Source: Phialocephala subalpina (Eukaryota > Ascomycota > Leotiomycetes > Helotiales > Mollisiaceae). From it: a stretch of DNA of 64,000 nucleotides. The position numbers and the translations under genes are program-made. Below the pieces are notes generated by a model, which did no database searches, was not told the origin of the DNA, and saw only the letters and a list, made by a program, of their open reading frames with translations. Positions 32,495 to 44,939 of this stretch are shown here, piece after piece. Each line of letters opens with the position of its first letter. Positions within the stretch are counted from its first letter, which is position 1. The stretch is taken from assembly GCA_900073065.1 (NCBI GenBank), contig FJOG01000001.1, forward strand, positions 3,362,090 through 3,426,089. Reading direction: 5' to 3'.

Positions 32495-34908
32495 TCAGAG
32501 ATTCAATTCCGAGACGCTGTTCCTCAACTCCTCCTGCTCCGCCTCAATCCCGCTGTACTTGTTGATCCAGTCCAGCACTTCTTGATGCCAGACTAGTGAG
32601 TTCTCGGGTTTCAGTACCCACTATCATTTATCATCAGCACTCGTTTACATTGAGCAAGTGAATGAGAACAAGGAAGGATAGCAGGGAAGGAAAGAAATGG
32701 AGGCACTAACATGATTCTCATCCGGAAAGCTCAAGAACTTTGACGGGATCCCCTTCGTCTGCAGGACATTGAAAGGCGCCAATCCCTCCGCAATCGGTAG
32801 TCTGTAATCTAGCTCGTTGTGAATAATTAGATGTGGAGTAGCCCACTGCAACAAGTCAGTCTCGTATTCTCCGTCAAGAGCAACAACAATGACGGGTTTA
32901 GAATCTTCGGAGTAGTAGATGTGAGGTAGAGGAGAAAGAAATGAAAGTTACCTCAGAGAGATGTGCAGCTGGATCCCACTTCTCATACCCCTCTCTATTC
33001 TCCCACAAAGTTCCACCGAAATCGTGGTGCGGGAAGAAGAGTTCTTCAGAACTGTATTGGTTGAGAGTAGAGAAGACGCCATCGTGGGTTACTAGGGCTT
33101 TGAATTTTCGGCCGAGAGGATGGCCTTGGATCCAGTTTACCATGTAACCGCCGTATGAAGCACCGAGTGCGACGGCTCGAGAGGTGTCGACGTAGGGGAG
33201 GTTAGATTCGATGTACTCGAACCCTTTGACTAGGTCGGTGTAGGGACGCCCTCCCCAGTTGTTTTTGATTCCGTTTTGGAGGGCCATGCCGTAGCCTGTG
33301 CTGCCGGTTGGGTTGGGGGTTACCACAACGTAGCCTTGTTCTGCGAATATGGCGGGATTCCAGCGAGTGCTCCAGCCCTCGTTCCAGGCTCCTTGGGGCT
33401 GTGATTGTTAGGCAATGTACGGAGAATGGACAGAACATGACTTACTCCACCGTGGATTAGGTATGCGAGAGGGTACTTCTTAGTCTTGTCAAAGTTTGAG
33501 GGCTTCAGGATCCAGGCGTGGACATTGTAGTCTTCTGCACCTGCATACCAGAATTCGTCGACTTGATCTTGTGTAAGTCCGAATGCCTTTCCTCCCTTTG
33601 AATTTGACGAGATCGTAGACTGGTCTTCTGGCTTCAACGGGTTTAAGATAGAGAAGATACTGTTGTCAACCAAGGAGGTGCTGCTGATGAACAGGCTGTT
33701 GTTTGGTAAGACCGAGACATCAGTTACTGTGCCATCGCTAACGATGGCTTTTGGTAGGTCTCTGGCTCGGCGTGGTGATGCTGGGAGCTTGAATAGCTTT
33801 CCTCGGCCGTTTTCTTCAGCTGTGACATAAAGCTCCTCACCATCTTTACTCCAAGTGATGCCTTCAGGTCTGAGATCCCAGGAGCCTTCGCCGTCCTTAG
33901 TCTCATAAAATTCTTGGACATTTGAGAGATCCGTGATGTCAGGAATGAGCATCAGTCTGGGTTTGTCACTCTCATATTGAACGCTCTTCATCTTGGTGAA
34001 AGCAACAGACTTTGCATCTGGCGAGAAAACAGGGCTTCCGCTATAGCCTTTCAAATTCCCGGTCTTCACAAGCAGCGGTGCTGGGGGTTTCGACTCCTCG
34101 AAAGTCTTCAGAGGAATGAAGTATAGGTCGGTCTTGGTATAGTTCGCTGGATCAAGCTTGGGGTCCTTAGCGACGAAGACAATTCCATTCTTGCTGACAT
34201 CGTAGTCTCCTGCTCCACCAAATGGAGGCACTGGCGACTCCAGCTTGAGAGAGGGCGGCAATGCGTTATTCAATGGAGCCACATTGAAGTTGTATATTCC
34301 TTGAGACTTCTTCAATACCGTGTACCAAATCGTGCTCTTGTTCTCTGAAACGTAGGCATCCCATTGTCTGACAAACAGCTTTGAGTATATCCTGGCCGTA
34401 GATTGCGGCTTTGGTGCAGTCTCCGAGTTGTAAAGTTCACCCTCAGGCGTTTGCAGCCCCGTGAGAACGAGGGCAATGGTATTCGAATCGATCGTAGTGA
34501 CTTTGAGGTTGGAAACTCCGCCATTGAAGGAGGTGACCACTTCTGGTCTGAATGTGTCAGCAGAGAACGGATACTACACAGACCTGGACAACTGCACTTC
34601 TCCTCGAGATTCTCCGCGTCTGCCAACACCAGGCTAGTGGTCCCTTTTTCCCCTCCCTTCAACCATAAGACCAAGTTCTTCTCTCCCAGCCATGTCGGCT
34701 CACCTGCGGCCAAATCGTTGCTCAGCACTTTCGATTGTCCATTCTTGATGTCCAGTACTCGAATCTCGGAAGTCTTCGAATGTGAATCGAAAGAGTATGT
34801 AGAAACAGTGAACAATGCCAGTGTACCCTCTTCGTTAGGAACGGCGGCAGAACGCCGAGGGGCAGAGAGGAGAACTTCTGGGGTGAACTTCTTCGCACGG
34901 ACTGTCAT
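32495..34908 (-). CDS. DPP5: Dipeptidyl peptidase 5 (S9 family, cytosolic form)
   Basis: Five exons: 34908-34598, 34547-33446, 33398-32952, 32845-32711 and 32620-32495 (706 aa). The catalytic triad is visible: Ser552 (GASYGGY), Asp633 (HNELDYRLP) and His665 (PDENHWV). The oxyanion HGG motif (YLIHGGPQGAW) spans the second splice junction. The N-terminal half is a beta-propeller (repeats such as [15 protein letters not shown] and [14 protein letters not shown]). Prolyl oligopeptidase relatives release dipeptides from peptides after Ala, Ser or Pro-type residues. There is no signal peptide, so this is the intracellular type rather than the secreted DPPV allergen type. The first intron (GTGCAG donor) was chosen over a nearer GT because only it keeps frame. 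Confidence 0.92.
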
Positions 34909-35571
34909 GATTGCTGTGATTCACAAGCTGTATCGAGGAGTAAGCAGTGTTTGAAGAGAGAGAAAATATCAATTGAGGGTCGAGTCCATGTTAGGAAGGA
35001 GAATGTAGTAGCATTAAAGCGGTGGCCTGGAGAGCTCGTCACCCCGCTTCGCTATTACGACGAATGTGACCCTTGAAATGCTAGCACGAAAACTGTCTCA
35101 GATTGGTATATTATATTCTGGAGCTATATACTACAGTATATGAACAATGTGATAGAAAAATTGAAGAATTGATTGTCTATTAGAATACAGACATTAAATA
35201 CCTTAATAGGAAGCAGTCTGCTCGTTCCTGAAGCTCCACAATTCGGGGTTGACAGGGGCTTACCAAGGCGGACAGGGGTACGAACATGGCGTACTGCTCA
35301 CCTAAATATAATCCGCAGTTGGAGGACAGTGTACACATATCAACAACCACATACGCCTTCATCGCAGAGCAATTTGAGAGCTGGAATCGCATTTTAGATG
35401 CTCAATAATTGAAATCGCACAACCACATCACCGATCAGATCATCGTGTCGACAGAGTTTCAGCTGGGTTCGTGACGAAGGAGCTGCTGGAGCTGTACGCG
35501 AAACATCCTAGAGGACGAAGCTGCACTTGAGGGCTCAAAACACATACGAGCAAGAATCAGAATCAGGAGCA
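34909..35571. other. Divergent promoter region (DPP5 / ENV7)
   Basis: AT-rich patches (about 35105-35165); no gene. Confidence 0.5.
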
Positions 35572-36863
35572 ATGGCTCAATACTTCCTCGACCTCGTATA
35601 CACCTTCACGAATTGCATGAGCTGTTTTCCTGGCTCTCCGCAGCTGAAAATCAACAATCGCAGCTTCAAGATCCTCCGTTTGCTAGGAGAGGGAGGATTC
35701 TCATACGTCTACTTGGTCCAAGATACGGGAAACGAAGCTCAGTATGCGCTTAAGAAGATCCGATGTCCGTTTGGACAAGAGTCAGTTGCGCAAGCTATGA
35801 AGGAGGTTGAAGCTTACGCACTCTTTTCGCCCAATCCAAACATCATTCATAGCGTCGACCATTGCATAGCATCCGATCGATCAGACCCAGGCGCAAAAAC
35901 TGTGTACATCCTGCTACCATATTACAGAAGAGGGAATCTGCAGGACATCATCAATGCGAATTTGGTCAATCATACGAAGTTTCCAGAGAAGAGGTTGATG
36001 GTACTCTTTCTGGGTGTATGCAAGGCATTGAAGGCTATGCACTATTACAAGGTGGCAGGCGGCCCAGGAGGAGTCAATAGCCAGCAGAGAGCAAAGAAGA
36101 TTCGCGGACAGGCTGCGCAGGCTGATGAAGAGGCCGAGGAGGAGGTTGAACAAAGAAGGGGGAGGCAGAAGGGAAGAGAGGTGGACCACGAAAGCGAGCA
36201 AAATGAGCCATTGATGGAGGGTGAAGTAACGATGAGTCAAGCAGGAGTTGCGCCTGGAGATATCAGAGCATACGCGCATAGAGATATCAAGCCAGGTACG
36301 GGGATTTTCAATACCAATGCTGGAATTTAAGCTGACTGTTGACAGGAAATATCATGATTGACGATGATGGCGAACAACCAATTCTTATGGATCTTGGATC
36401 ATTAGCACCATCACCGACACCCATTACTTCCAGATCTCTGGCCCTCGCAGTGCAAGATCAAGCAGCCGAGCACTCGACAATGCCATACCGCGCCCCAGAA
36501 CTGTTCGATGTCAAGACCGGAAGCACGGTAGATACAAAGGTTGACATATGGTCATTAGGATGCACATTATACGCTTGTCTGGTCGGGAAGTCACCTTTCG
36601 AAATGCGTAGTGACGAGACCGGAGGTAGCTTGAGCCTTTGTGTGCTCGGAGGAGACTGGAGGTTTCCAGACGAAGGCGCTGGAGGAAAGAAGAAAGCGAC
36701 GAATCAACCCGGACAGACTGAGGATAGCGAGATCAGTGAAAGCATCCGAGAGGTTGTGAGGAAATGCTTGAAGGTCGAGCCAGCTGAACGACCCGATGTG
36801 AACGAACTCATCGCCATTGTCGAGGATGTTATTGCAGAGTTACCAGAAGACGGACACTCATGA
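35572..36863 (+). CDS. ENV7: ENV7-like Ser/Thr kinase (STK16/NAK family)
   Basis: Exons 35572-36295 and 36346-36863 (413 aa); the intron splits the catalytic loop and restores HRDIKPGNIM. Gly-rich loop LGEGGFSYVYLV (about residue 38), Lys61 in YALKKIRC, DLG in place of DFG (ILMDLGS), APE motif (YRAPELF). Near the N-terminus CMSCF can be palmitoylated, as known for yeast Env7, which sits on the vacuole membrane and limits vacuole fusion. An insertion of about 65 charged residues (residues 165-230, AQADEEAEEEVEQRRGRQ) lies just before the HRD motif. The frame starts upstream at a non-ATG codon; Met at 35572 was used. Confidence 0.9.
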
Positions 36864-37745
36864 TTATGAGTTGACGACTGTACAAATCTTATGTGCCATT
36901 TCCCAATATAGGCGTTCGGATAGGGGAACAGAGGAGCTTCAGACGGACGAAGCCCATACAGATTGTCGCGACTTACATCGGCGTCATAGTCTTCAAATAT
37001 TACAAGAAATGGAATTGGAGAAATATTTCTTGCAATGGAAAAAGTCCCAAACTAAGTATTCTTCTCACAGCCTGCTTCCACCACCTTCCGAGCTGACCAA
37101 TGGAACGAGCTTCGGAGTTCACATCGATCTTACATAACCCTATGAGCTCCAACGACCATCCGCCTCGAGGCTGAGTAGTGCCAAGGAAAGAATGCAAGGA
37201 AGACCATCCGTTAGCGAAAGACACCAAATTTCTGGTCTTTCCCCAGGTTTTTGGACAGTCAGCACTTTTCCAGAACATCCTGTGGATTTCATTGGTCTGC
37301 TCGTTTCAAATTTACTTAGTCATACGTGCATAGACCCGAATCTAGGGCTAGTACGCAGGCTCTTGGGCTCCCAGCCTTGCAGGGCGGTGCTGTTAGCCAG
37401 GTACCGACTATTACTCTATACCAAATTCCCTCTTTGGGCGAAATTAAGTGCTTCCTTCCCTCCAAGGTCCAAAGTTAGCTGGAAAACTTGACAAATGCAA
37501 GTGAGACGTCAAGCTGACATATTTCGGTCCACATCGATGAGGATCCGCGTGGAGCTCAGTGGCTTGGTTCAATTTGCTTTCAATGTTGTTCATGTTCATC
37601 AAGTATATAAACATCAGGACGTCCTCTCAATGTCCAGCGTCATTATACTAGTTCTTCATAATGCTTTCTTCTTAGCAAACGCACATATGACAAGCATTGC
37701 AGCACAATATCTTCTTCTCAATTTTCAGCATATCAAACCATCACA
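36864..37745. other. Intergenic
   Basis: No gene; three weak frames. The last 150 bp form the promoter of the secreted beta-lactamase-like gene. Confidence 0.5.
37604..37610 (+). promoter_or_regulatory. TATA box of the beta-lactamase-like gene
   Basis: TATATAA about 135 bp upstream of the ATG at 37746. Confidence 0.45.
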
Positions 37746-39491
37746 ATGGTTTCCAGTCTTTCCAATCTCGTCTTACTCGGAGCTCTCTGGTCTCCTGCAG
37801 TCTTCGCTGCAACTAATTGCCCACTCCATGGCGCCGACGTCCCAGCGCCCAGAAATCTCTCCTCAAGCCAGACATTCCAGTCAGCACTCGCCAACCTCAC
37901 TCAAACCCTCTCACAAAGCATCTCCTCCGGCAATACTAGTTACGGACCACTCGATGTAGTGAATACCTCCTTTTCCATCGAGCTGTTCTCGACTCACGAA
38001 TTCACACCGCTCTTCACGAACCAATTCACTGCACCCACACTAGCAACAGCAAAATACGGCGTCAAGAATGTGACAGCAGACACCACCTTCCGAATCGGCA
38101 GCTTAACAAAGCTCTTCACCGTCTATACATTCCTCATCCAAGCCGGAGACAAGAAATGGAACGATCTAGTCACAAAATACATCCCTGAGCTCCTCTCCGC
38201 GGCAGAAGCTCTAAATTCAACCGCGAACCCAATCGATCACGTATCGTGGGAAGATGTCACGCTCTGGGAGCTCGCTAGTCATTTGGCAGGTATCGGACGA
38301 GATTATTCTGGTTTCGGCGAGCTCGATGGTCTCTTAGATCCATTGTCCGACCCTACGGCTTATGGTCTTCCGCCGCTCAACTCCTCAGAGGTTGTTCCCT
38401 GTGCAGGAGGAGCGATGTGCAGTCGAGCCCAGTTCTTTGCTGGATTTACGGAGCGGCATCCTGTTTATGCCCCTTCTACGAGTCCCATCTACTCCAACGT
38501 TGCGTTCCAAATTCTCAGCTACGCACTTGAGAATATCACGGGGATCGACATGCCTACCATGGTTTCCGACTCTCTGCTCAAACCTCTGAACCTCACCCAC
38601 TCATCCTGGAACGTCCCAGCATCAAATGCAACAGGTATCCTACCAGTAGGTAACTCCTGGTCCCTAGATATCGGAGACGAAACCGCAGCAGGAGGAATGT
38701 TCTCCTCATCCTCAGATGTCACAAAGCTCGGCAGGTCCATACTCACTTCTTCTTTGATCAGTCCAGCACAAACCAGACGCTGGATGCAGCCTCGCAGCTT
38801 CACATCAGCTTCCAACGCCATGGTCGGTGCCCCTTGGGAGATATACCGCATCACCACATCCCCAAATGACAGATTGGTAGACCTATACACCAAGTCTGGA
38901 GATCTCCCCGGCTACTCCTCAGTCCTCGTCCTCTCCCGAGACTACGATTTTGGCTTCAGTGTCTTAGCAGCTGGGCCAGACGCTAGCGTTACTTCAAGAC
39001 TTATAGCAGGATTAGTGCAAGATGCAGTTTTCCAATCAATCGAAGACTCTGCACGTTCAGAAGCTTCCACAAATTACGCCGGAACCTACACCTCCTCTTC
39101 CACAACCCTCAACTCCACCGTAACAATTTCTCTCGATCCCTCCTTTCCCGGGCTCGGAGTCACCACCTGGATAAGTAACGGGACAGATATGCTCTCTCCC
39201 CAGGTCGAAAAAGCATCAATAGCAGCCCCGAGCGTGAGGTTATATCCTAGTGGTCTTGAGAGAGAACTTGGGGATGGGGGGAAAGAGGTGGGGTTTAGAG
39301 CTGTATTTGAGGATTTGAAAGCGGGTAGTATTGGCGGGCTGTTTGGGAATGGGTGTGAGACTTGGTTTGGTGTTGATGGGACTTATTGGGGGGCTGTGGC
39401 GACTGATGAATTTTTGATCAGGGTAGGAGCTGATGGGAAGGCAGTGAGTGTTACGCCGAGGGCGTTGAGGGTTGAGTTGGGAAGGACGTAG
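37746..39491 (+). CDS. Secreted beta-lactamase-like serine hydrolase
   Basis: Single exon, 581 aa. Signal peptide at residues 1-21 (LVLLGALWSPAVFA), so secretion is likely. The class C beta-lactamase/esterase fold is indicated by Ser119-x-x-Lys122 (FRIGSLTKLF) and Tyr249-x-Asn251 (TSPIYSNVAF). The third motif region reads SGDLPGYSSV in place of a clear KTG or HxG. Many N-glycosylation sites (NLT, NTS, NVT, NLTH). The last 150 residues are a beta-rich C-terminal domain common in fungal members. Such proteins act as esterases, transesterases in polyketide pathways or peptidases; no biosynthetic cluster surrounds it. The start is unambiguous. Confidence 0.88.
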   Translation: MVSSLSNLVLLGALWSPAVFAATNCPLHGADVPAPRNLSSSQTFQSALANLTQTLSQSISSGNTSYGPLDVVNTSFSIELFSTHEFTPLFTNQFTAPTLATAKYGVKNVTADTTFRIGSLTKLFTVYTFLIQAGDKKWNDLVTKYIPELLSAAEALNSTANPIDHVSWEDVTLWELASHLAGIGRDYSGFGELDGLLDPLSDPTAYGLPPLNSSEVVPCAGGAMCSRAQFFAGFTERHPVYAPSTSPIYSNVAFQILSYALENITGIDMPTMVSDSLLKPLNLTHSSWNVPASNATGILPVGNSWSLDIGDETAAGGMFSSSSDVTKLGRSILTSSLISPAQTRRWMQPRSFTSASNAMVGAPWEIYRITTSPNDRLVDLYTKSGDLPGYSSVLVLSRDYDFGFSVLAAGPDASVTSRLIAGLVQDAVFQSIEDSARSEASTNYAGTYTSSSTTLNSTVTISLDPSFPGLGVTTWISNGTDMLSPQVEKASIAAPSVRLYPSGLERELGDGGKEVGFRAVFEDLKAGSIGGLFGNGCETWFGVDGTYWGAVATDEFLIRVGADGKAVSVTPRALRVELGRT

Positions 39492-39976
39492 GAGTTAATG
39501 AGAGGGGGGTGATGATGGGGATTAGTGTACGAGAGAGTTAGGGACTTTGTGATTTGGCATAGCTGGGCGGTTGATAATTTGACAGTCACAGATATTGGCA
39601 TAATGTTCATTGCTTGAATCTTGATCAATGCCTTGGCCACATGTCCGAGAATTCATTGTTCGAGTTAAGGTTTTACGTTCAGATCTCTCAGCACTCGGGA
39701 CACTCGGAACATCTAGGACATTCAAGATGTTCAGAATATCTAGGATAGTGAGAATTTGGAGGACATTGAGGACATTGGACTGTTCACGATCAATTATGAA
39801 TGTACCATCTCGATTCGAGGCCTCGAGTATAGGAGTTGAGCAGGAGACTGTTTACACTCAATACGGCATTTTGCATCGTCAGGAAGAAACTCCATTCCCA
39901 TTTTGGGTATCTTGACTTTTCCATCCAAGACTTTTTGCTATACCTCTCCATATCACAAGCATCAGAGCTTACAAGC
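39492..39976. other. Intergenic between convergent genes
   Basis: Degenerate ggacattcaag/ggacattgag repeats occur at about 39700-39785. Otherwise nothing. Confidence 0.5.
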
Positions 39977-42769
39977 TCACTTCCTCCCCTTCTTCCTCCA
40001 CTCCTTCTCCCTCTCATACTGTTTCGCCTCCCGTCCCTCCTCACCCTGAATCTCCGCCACAAGCCTCTTATACTTCTTCTCATACGCCGCATCCCTCTCC
40101 TTCTTCTCCCTCAAACTCTGAATCGCCATAATATTCGCATCCTTCCTCAACTCCCTAATCGCACCCTTCTTCTCTCTCTTATGCTCCTTCTTCAACTTCG
40201 CAGCTTCGGTGCGAGTCTTGTCTGGATCGTAGTGTCGGTCTGGGTTGAACGATTCTTCGAATTTGGGGATGTAAGTTTTTATGGCGAGGGGACGGTGGTG
40301 GTGGAGTTCTAGGGGGCGACGGGAGAGGTGGGATTGGGTTAGGAGGAGGGTGACTTTTTGGGTGACTTTTGTGAGGGATTTTTGGGTGGTGGTGGTGAGT
40401 TTTGAGCGGGAGGTTTTGCTGGAGAGGTGTTGGAGGATCTTTTGGACTGGCTGGAACACTTCTGTGAAGGCTGATTTCTCGATCCAAATGGCGGCTGCTG
40501 CGTCGGTGAGGCTTAAGTTGATGTCCAATAGAGCACTCTTGAGAGTCTCCTCCCTATCGTCTGAGAGATCTTGGGCTACACAATCGTAGATCTGCAGTTT
40601 TCGATGTGTTTCTGGTGGACTCGTGATTCGTAATGAGGTCTTTGGCTCGTGGTACGGGAAGGTTCCAGGAAGTTTTACCGGCTTTGCGGGAGCCAGCACG
40701 CACAAGCTGTTTTCAATGAAGTTCACCACCTCAGGAATGTAGCGTTTCGATAGCTTCTGGTACTGTATGCAGAGTGTACTTATGTATGCTCCAGTTGCCA
40801 AATCAGACAATGTCTGCGGTATCTTCAGCCCAAGGTATCTACCCATGCTCAAGATAGCCGGTGTTACAACTTGGTGGAAGTGATCAGAGGTTGGAAAGAT
40901 CGTCCCAATTGCTGTTAGAATGATCAAGTCTCCTGGGGCCGGTGACATCGCTCGTGACGAATCCAACTCCTTCAGATGTCGACGGAAAGCATTGGCAATT
41001 TCCACAGGATATGTTCTTGCTAGGGAGTGGATGTGGCGAATGAGGGTCTCCAAAACAGAAAATGGCGGTCTTGTCTCCTGGTTTGCAAGATATGAGATGT
41101 GGTCAACAAGAGCCATCGAGAAGTTCTCGAGCTTCCCCTTGTTTTCGGCACTGAGCTTTGGGTGGTAGAGGGCTCTTATCCTTTGTACCACTGTGGGTAG
41201 GTCAAGGATATTGATATTTTTGGTCACCCCGAGGAGTTCTTCGTGTGACTGTGGACATGAGAACTTGTATGCCAGATTGCCATTGACTCCGTTCTCAGCT
41301 GGAAGCTCAGCTTCCGTAAAAGGTGCATTTGCTCCTGTCAGGAACTCGGGTCGTTTTGACTCTTCTTCTGTGAGGATGCCTTTCACGAACTCGTCTTCTT
41401 CCTCCTCGAAAGCCTCCTTGGCTTCTTCACCATCGGACGAATCATCCTCAGAAGCATTCTCATCCAAGTCCGACCCGCTTGCCACAAGATCATCGTCGAT
41501 CAAGAAATCGTCTTCGTCTTCGACACCAAGCTCGGCATTTGAAGGCCGGGTCTTGATACCAGAACCAAAGCCAAAGTCCTCTTCCTCATCATCTTCATCT
41601 TCCTGTTCGGGCCCCTTGTTCTTCTTCTTTACGTCCTCTTCGTCACTACCATCCACCTCGCCTTGCATTCGACGGAGACGTTTAGCTTCCAGTTCCTGCA
41701 GTTTCCGAGCTCGTTCCAGAGCTACTTCTTCTTCCGGCTTCGACTTTTCTGTAGGCTTTGCTCTTTCATCCTGAGCTAATTGTCTCAAACGTTTATCATA
41801 CTCCTTGTTGAACTCGACCTTGTCCTGGCCAGTCAGCATGGCTGCACGTTCTGGATTCATACCGGCTGTAGCGAGAGCGGGTGCCGATGCCGGTTTCCGG
41901 GTAATGCCTCGCAGAAGATCATGGATATTCGATAGCTCCTTGTCCAACTCCTCTCGTGCGTCCTCATCTTCGTCCTTGGCAGCTTGCCTCTCGTACTTGT
42001 AGAGCTTTGACTTGGCCATAACTTCCTTCATGACTTCCTGCTTCGACTTCTTCCGCTCCGGTCGTTTCTCTCCGTCGTCATCTTCCTCGTTATCTTCCTC
42101 GCCCTCGAACTCCGAGCGCCGTCGTTTTCTTGCTTGTTCGTCGTCTGAGGGGTGATCATCCGCGTCTGAAAGTGCCAAGTCGTCTTCTTCAAAGTCATCC
42201 CTAAGTGCTGGACCATCCAAGGACAATGATTGACCCATATGTGTAAGCTCTCCAGGCTCATCTTCATCTTCCAGATCAAATGCCGAGCTATTCTTGTGGC
42301 GCAATTGTTTCTCGCGTGTGAATCGTTCCAGCATCTTGTCTTCCGGTGCCATACTTGGATCATTCTCTCCGAATCGCTTGTCCATGATGCCACCAACTTT
42401 TCGCCGTCTCTGCTGCTCTTCGATATAGGCTTCGCGACGCTACATTTTAGGTTAGCAGAGTCGTAAACATTGAGCATAGAAACATACCATTTCCTCCTCC
42501 TGACTCTTCTTCTGGCCAGGTCTTCTGATGCCCCCCTTACTTCCATGCTCAGTTGTGACATCAAATTTTGGCTTCTTGGTCAGCGACTGAAAGTCGAATG
42601 GATTCAATTGCTCTCGAATTCCAGTAAGTGCAACATTTCTGTGCACTTTCTTCTCCTTGTTGACGCCATTTTGGGAATTCTGTTTCTTCTGTTTCTTCGA
42701 TTGCTGAGGTCCAATAATTCCTTGCTCTCGAAGGGAGGCTTTCAACCTCTTCAGCTGGGAGGGAGGCAT
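39977..42769 (-). CDS. NOP14: Nucleolar complex protein 14 (NOP14)
   Basis: Exons 42769-42488 and 42439-39977 (914 aa). N-terminus MPPSQLKRLKASLREQG, then LTGIREQLNPFDF and DKRFGENDPSM, all typical of NOP14. Long acidic tracts lie between residues 160 and 440 (EEDNEEDDDGE, EQEDEDDEEEDFGFG). The C-terminal half carries the conserved helical region (HPKLSAENKGKLENFS, then FNPDRHYDPD) and a basic tail (KKEHKREKKGAIREL). NOP14 is a component of the small-subunit processome in the nucleolus, needed for 18S rRNA maturation and 40S assembly. It shares a 207-bp divergent promoter with the gene at 42977. Long antisense frames opposite the acidic tracts are shadows. Confidence 0.95.
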
Positions 42770-42976
42770 TGTATGTTATTTGTTGGTGGGACATTCACGC
42801 CTCGATATTTTTTACCCTGGACTTTTCCCTATCGCTTATCAGCCTAAAGAGGACTAGCGCCGCGGAACCCAAGGCTGAACCATCTGAAGTTCTTGAGCCT
42901 CATGTTCTATCAACAACAACTAAGTCGTCTACCTTCACCTTTGGACGTGCAAACTGCGAATGTAGCATCAACCAAG

Positions 42977-44003
42977 ATGGCGGCGCTCTCGCCCGCCTTT
43001 CATGACAGGATCCTCGTTTTTGGACTTGGCATAACAGCATGCTCCGTCCTCTACGGTGCAGCACGTCTGCTCCTGTACTCGCAGAAAGCGTCCATCCTAC
43101 CGCCACTAGAGAACAAACCTCAGTATATCACCCAAGACGTCGAAGATTCTCTCAAGCTCAGCACTTTAGACAAGCTTCTCGACAGCCCAAACTACTGCAT
43201 CCAGGAAACGACAGCAATTATCGTCTGCGAGCGCGCTCTTCATGACGGGGTTACGATCGATGCGCTGCTGTGGCACGCCGCTCAGCCAGAATATGAATTG
43301 AGAGAGCAGGGTATCAGATCACTAGCCATGATGATGAATAGCTGTAAGTTTACCGTCCCTGGTACCTATGTCACGTTACTAATTCACCTCAGCTACTCTA
43401 AAGATCCTCAACAAGCCTACGACTTACGCAGCTCTTGTCAAGTCACTCGAATATTCAGCTGCAGATTACAAGCATAACGAATGCGACCCAGAATGGGACA
43501 ACTGGGGAATGCGAGATGTTGCTGAACAAGGTTGCCTAATGATACTCGGACAACTTGTCGCCAAGTATGGCGTTGAGGGCCTGGTCAAAACGCGGTTTGT
43601 GGACAGATGGCTTGCGAAAGAGCCGTGGGGCAATACAGAAGAAGAGAAGATTTTCTGCTTTACACGATCTCTACGGGCCAGCCACCGAATTAATGAGATC
43701 ACTGTACCTCTTTTCAAAGACCGAACAGGGCGGAAACAGCTGATGAAGGCGAAGCTTCTACCTTCTGAGCTGGAGTCGGACTTGAATCGACACATGGGAG
43801 ACACCAGGATGATCAATGGGGAGGGTACAGCTGGAGAAGACTTCGATGGAATGTTCGTTGAAAGCCGACGAAGGAGAGATCAAAGTGCTGAAGACGATCG
43901 TATCCGAAGACGTCACAGAGAAGCCATGGTGTTGAACGATGGATCAAGACCGCTTGGAAGGGGTGATATCATTCAGCGTACCGATAGCACATTCTCTCGA
44001 TGA
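42977..44003 (+). CDS. Membrane-anchored armadillo-like helical protein, function unknown
   Basis: Exons 42977-43343 and 43393-44003 (325 aa), joined as MMNSSTLKILNKPTTY in phase. One N-terminal membrane segment at about residues 11-33 (RILVFGLGITACSVLYGAAR). Helical-repeat body: SLKLSTLDKLLDSPNYCIQE, then TAIIVCERALHDGVTIDALL, then YELREQGIRSLAMM. Conserved C-terminal block MINGEGTAGEDFDG and HREAMVLNDGSRPLGRGDI. I have met this family across Pezizomycotina under vague names (cytoskeleton-associated or ARM-like), with no solid function. Head-to-head with NOP14. Confidence 0.75.
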
Positions 44004-44939
44004 ACAATGCCAGCTTGAGATCTCAAATTCAGCACAAGGGCTGTTCTTTCGGCTTGCTTGGATGCTAAGACTGCGGTCTTTCGTCAACGATGAGCAAAGC
44101 CAGAAACTCTACACAGCCCTCATTGTGTAGTGCTGCTCATCCGGACTGGGGCAAAAGCTTGTTGCGACTGCAACAGCATCATCACCAGGTGACGATACTC
44201 ACCTGAAAGCTGAAGCCGTCAGCTGTTGGAACTGTCGGCAATCAAATCCTCTAGACCCTATCAATGGGCTTAGGTGTCAATCCAGCAATAACATTGTCCG
44301 GTAACCACATATTGTAGCTGAGCGTGTTAAGCGCATTACCTTCTCGTCTCTCCAATCTGCATCACGAGGTAGCATCTGGATCGCTTCGCTTCCTGCAACA
44401 ATGCTCGTATCTTTGACTTTGGAACATCATACCTGATCCATTTATACTTTTATCCTTTCCGCTCTATCCTTGTGCTTCGGTGCGTATCTGCAAGTTACCG
44501 AATCAAGGGCTTTTTGGATTGTGTGAGGATGATAAGCACTACTTTCAGGAGTTCATAAGGACTTACGCAATGAAACCTTCGTAGGTACAGGCCGCAAATC
44601 AACCGTATTTGAGAACTTGGTAGCCGGCGCATATCATGATTATCCACTCTCGTTCATTAGATGCTAGGCCGGTTGCTCTTGCCTCTGCGGAGTTTTGTCA
44701 TCCCTAGTATGCTAGTCGTACGTTCTTTCCTTACTGGGTATTACCAAACTCAGGTGAGCATATCAGGCACGGAAGTGAAGTTTGCTTCTTCCATGACCAA
44801 TGCTAGAGTACAAGTATCCATACATCACCTCTCATTGTCTGCACTCTCTCAAGAATCTTGTTGTCACTACAACAGCTTTTACTTAAGTCAACGGCATACA
44901 ACTCGAACTCAACCCACAATTCACCTGACACGCACAACC
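44004..44939. other. Intergenic
   Basis: No gene recognised on either strand. The end holds the promoter of the small secreted protein gene. Confidence 0.5.

Noticed and set aside
41193..41774. 193-codon Ser-rich plus-strand ORF
   Set aside because: Antisense of the acidic tracts of NOP14 (GAA/GAG read as TTC/CTC).
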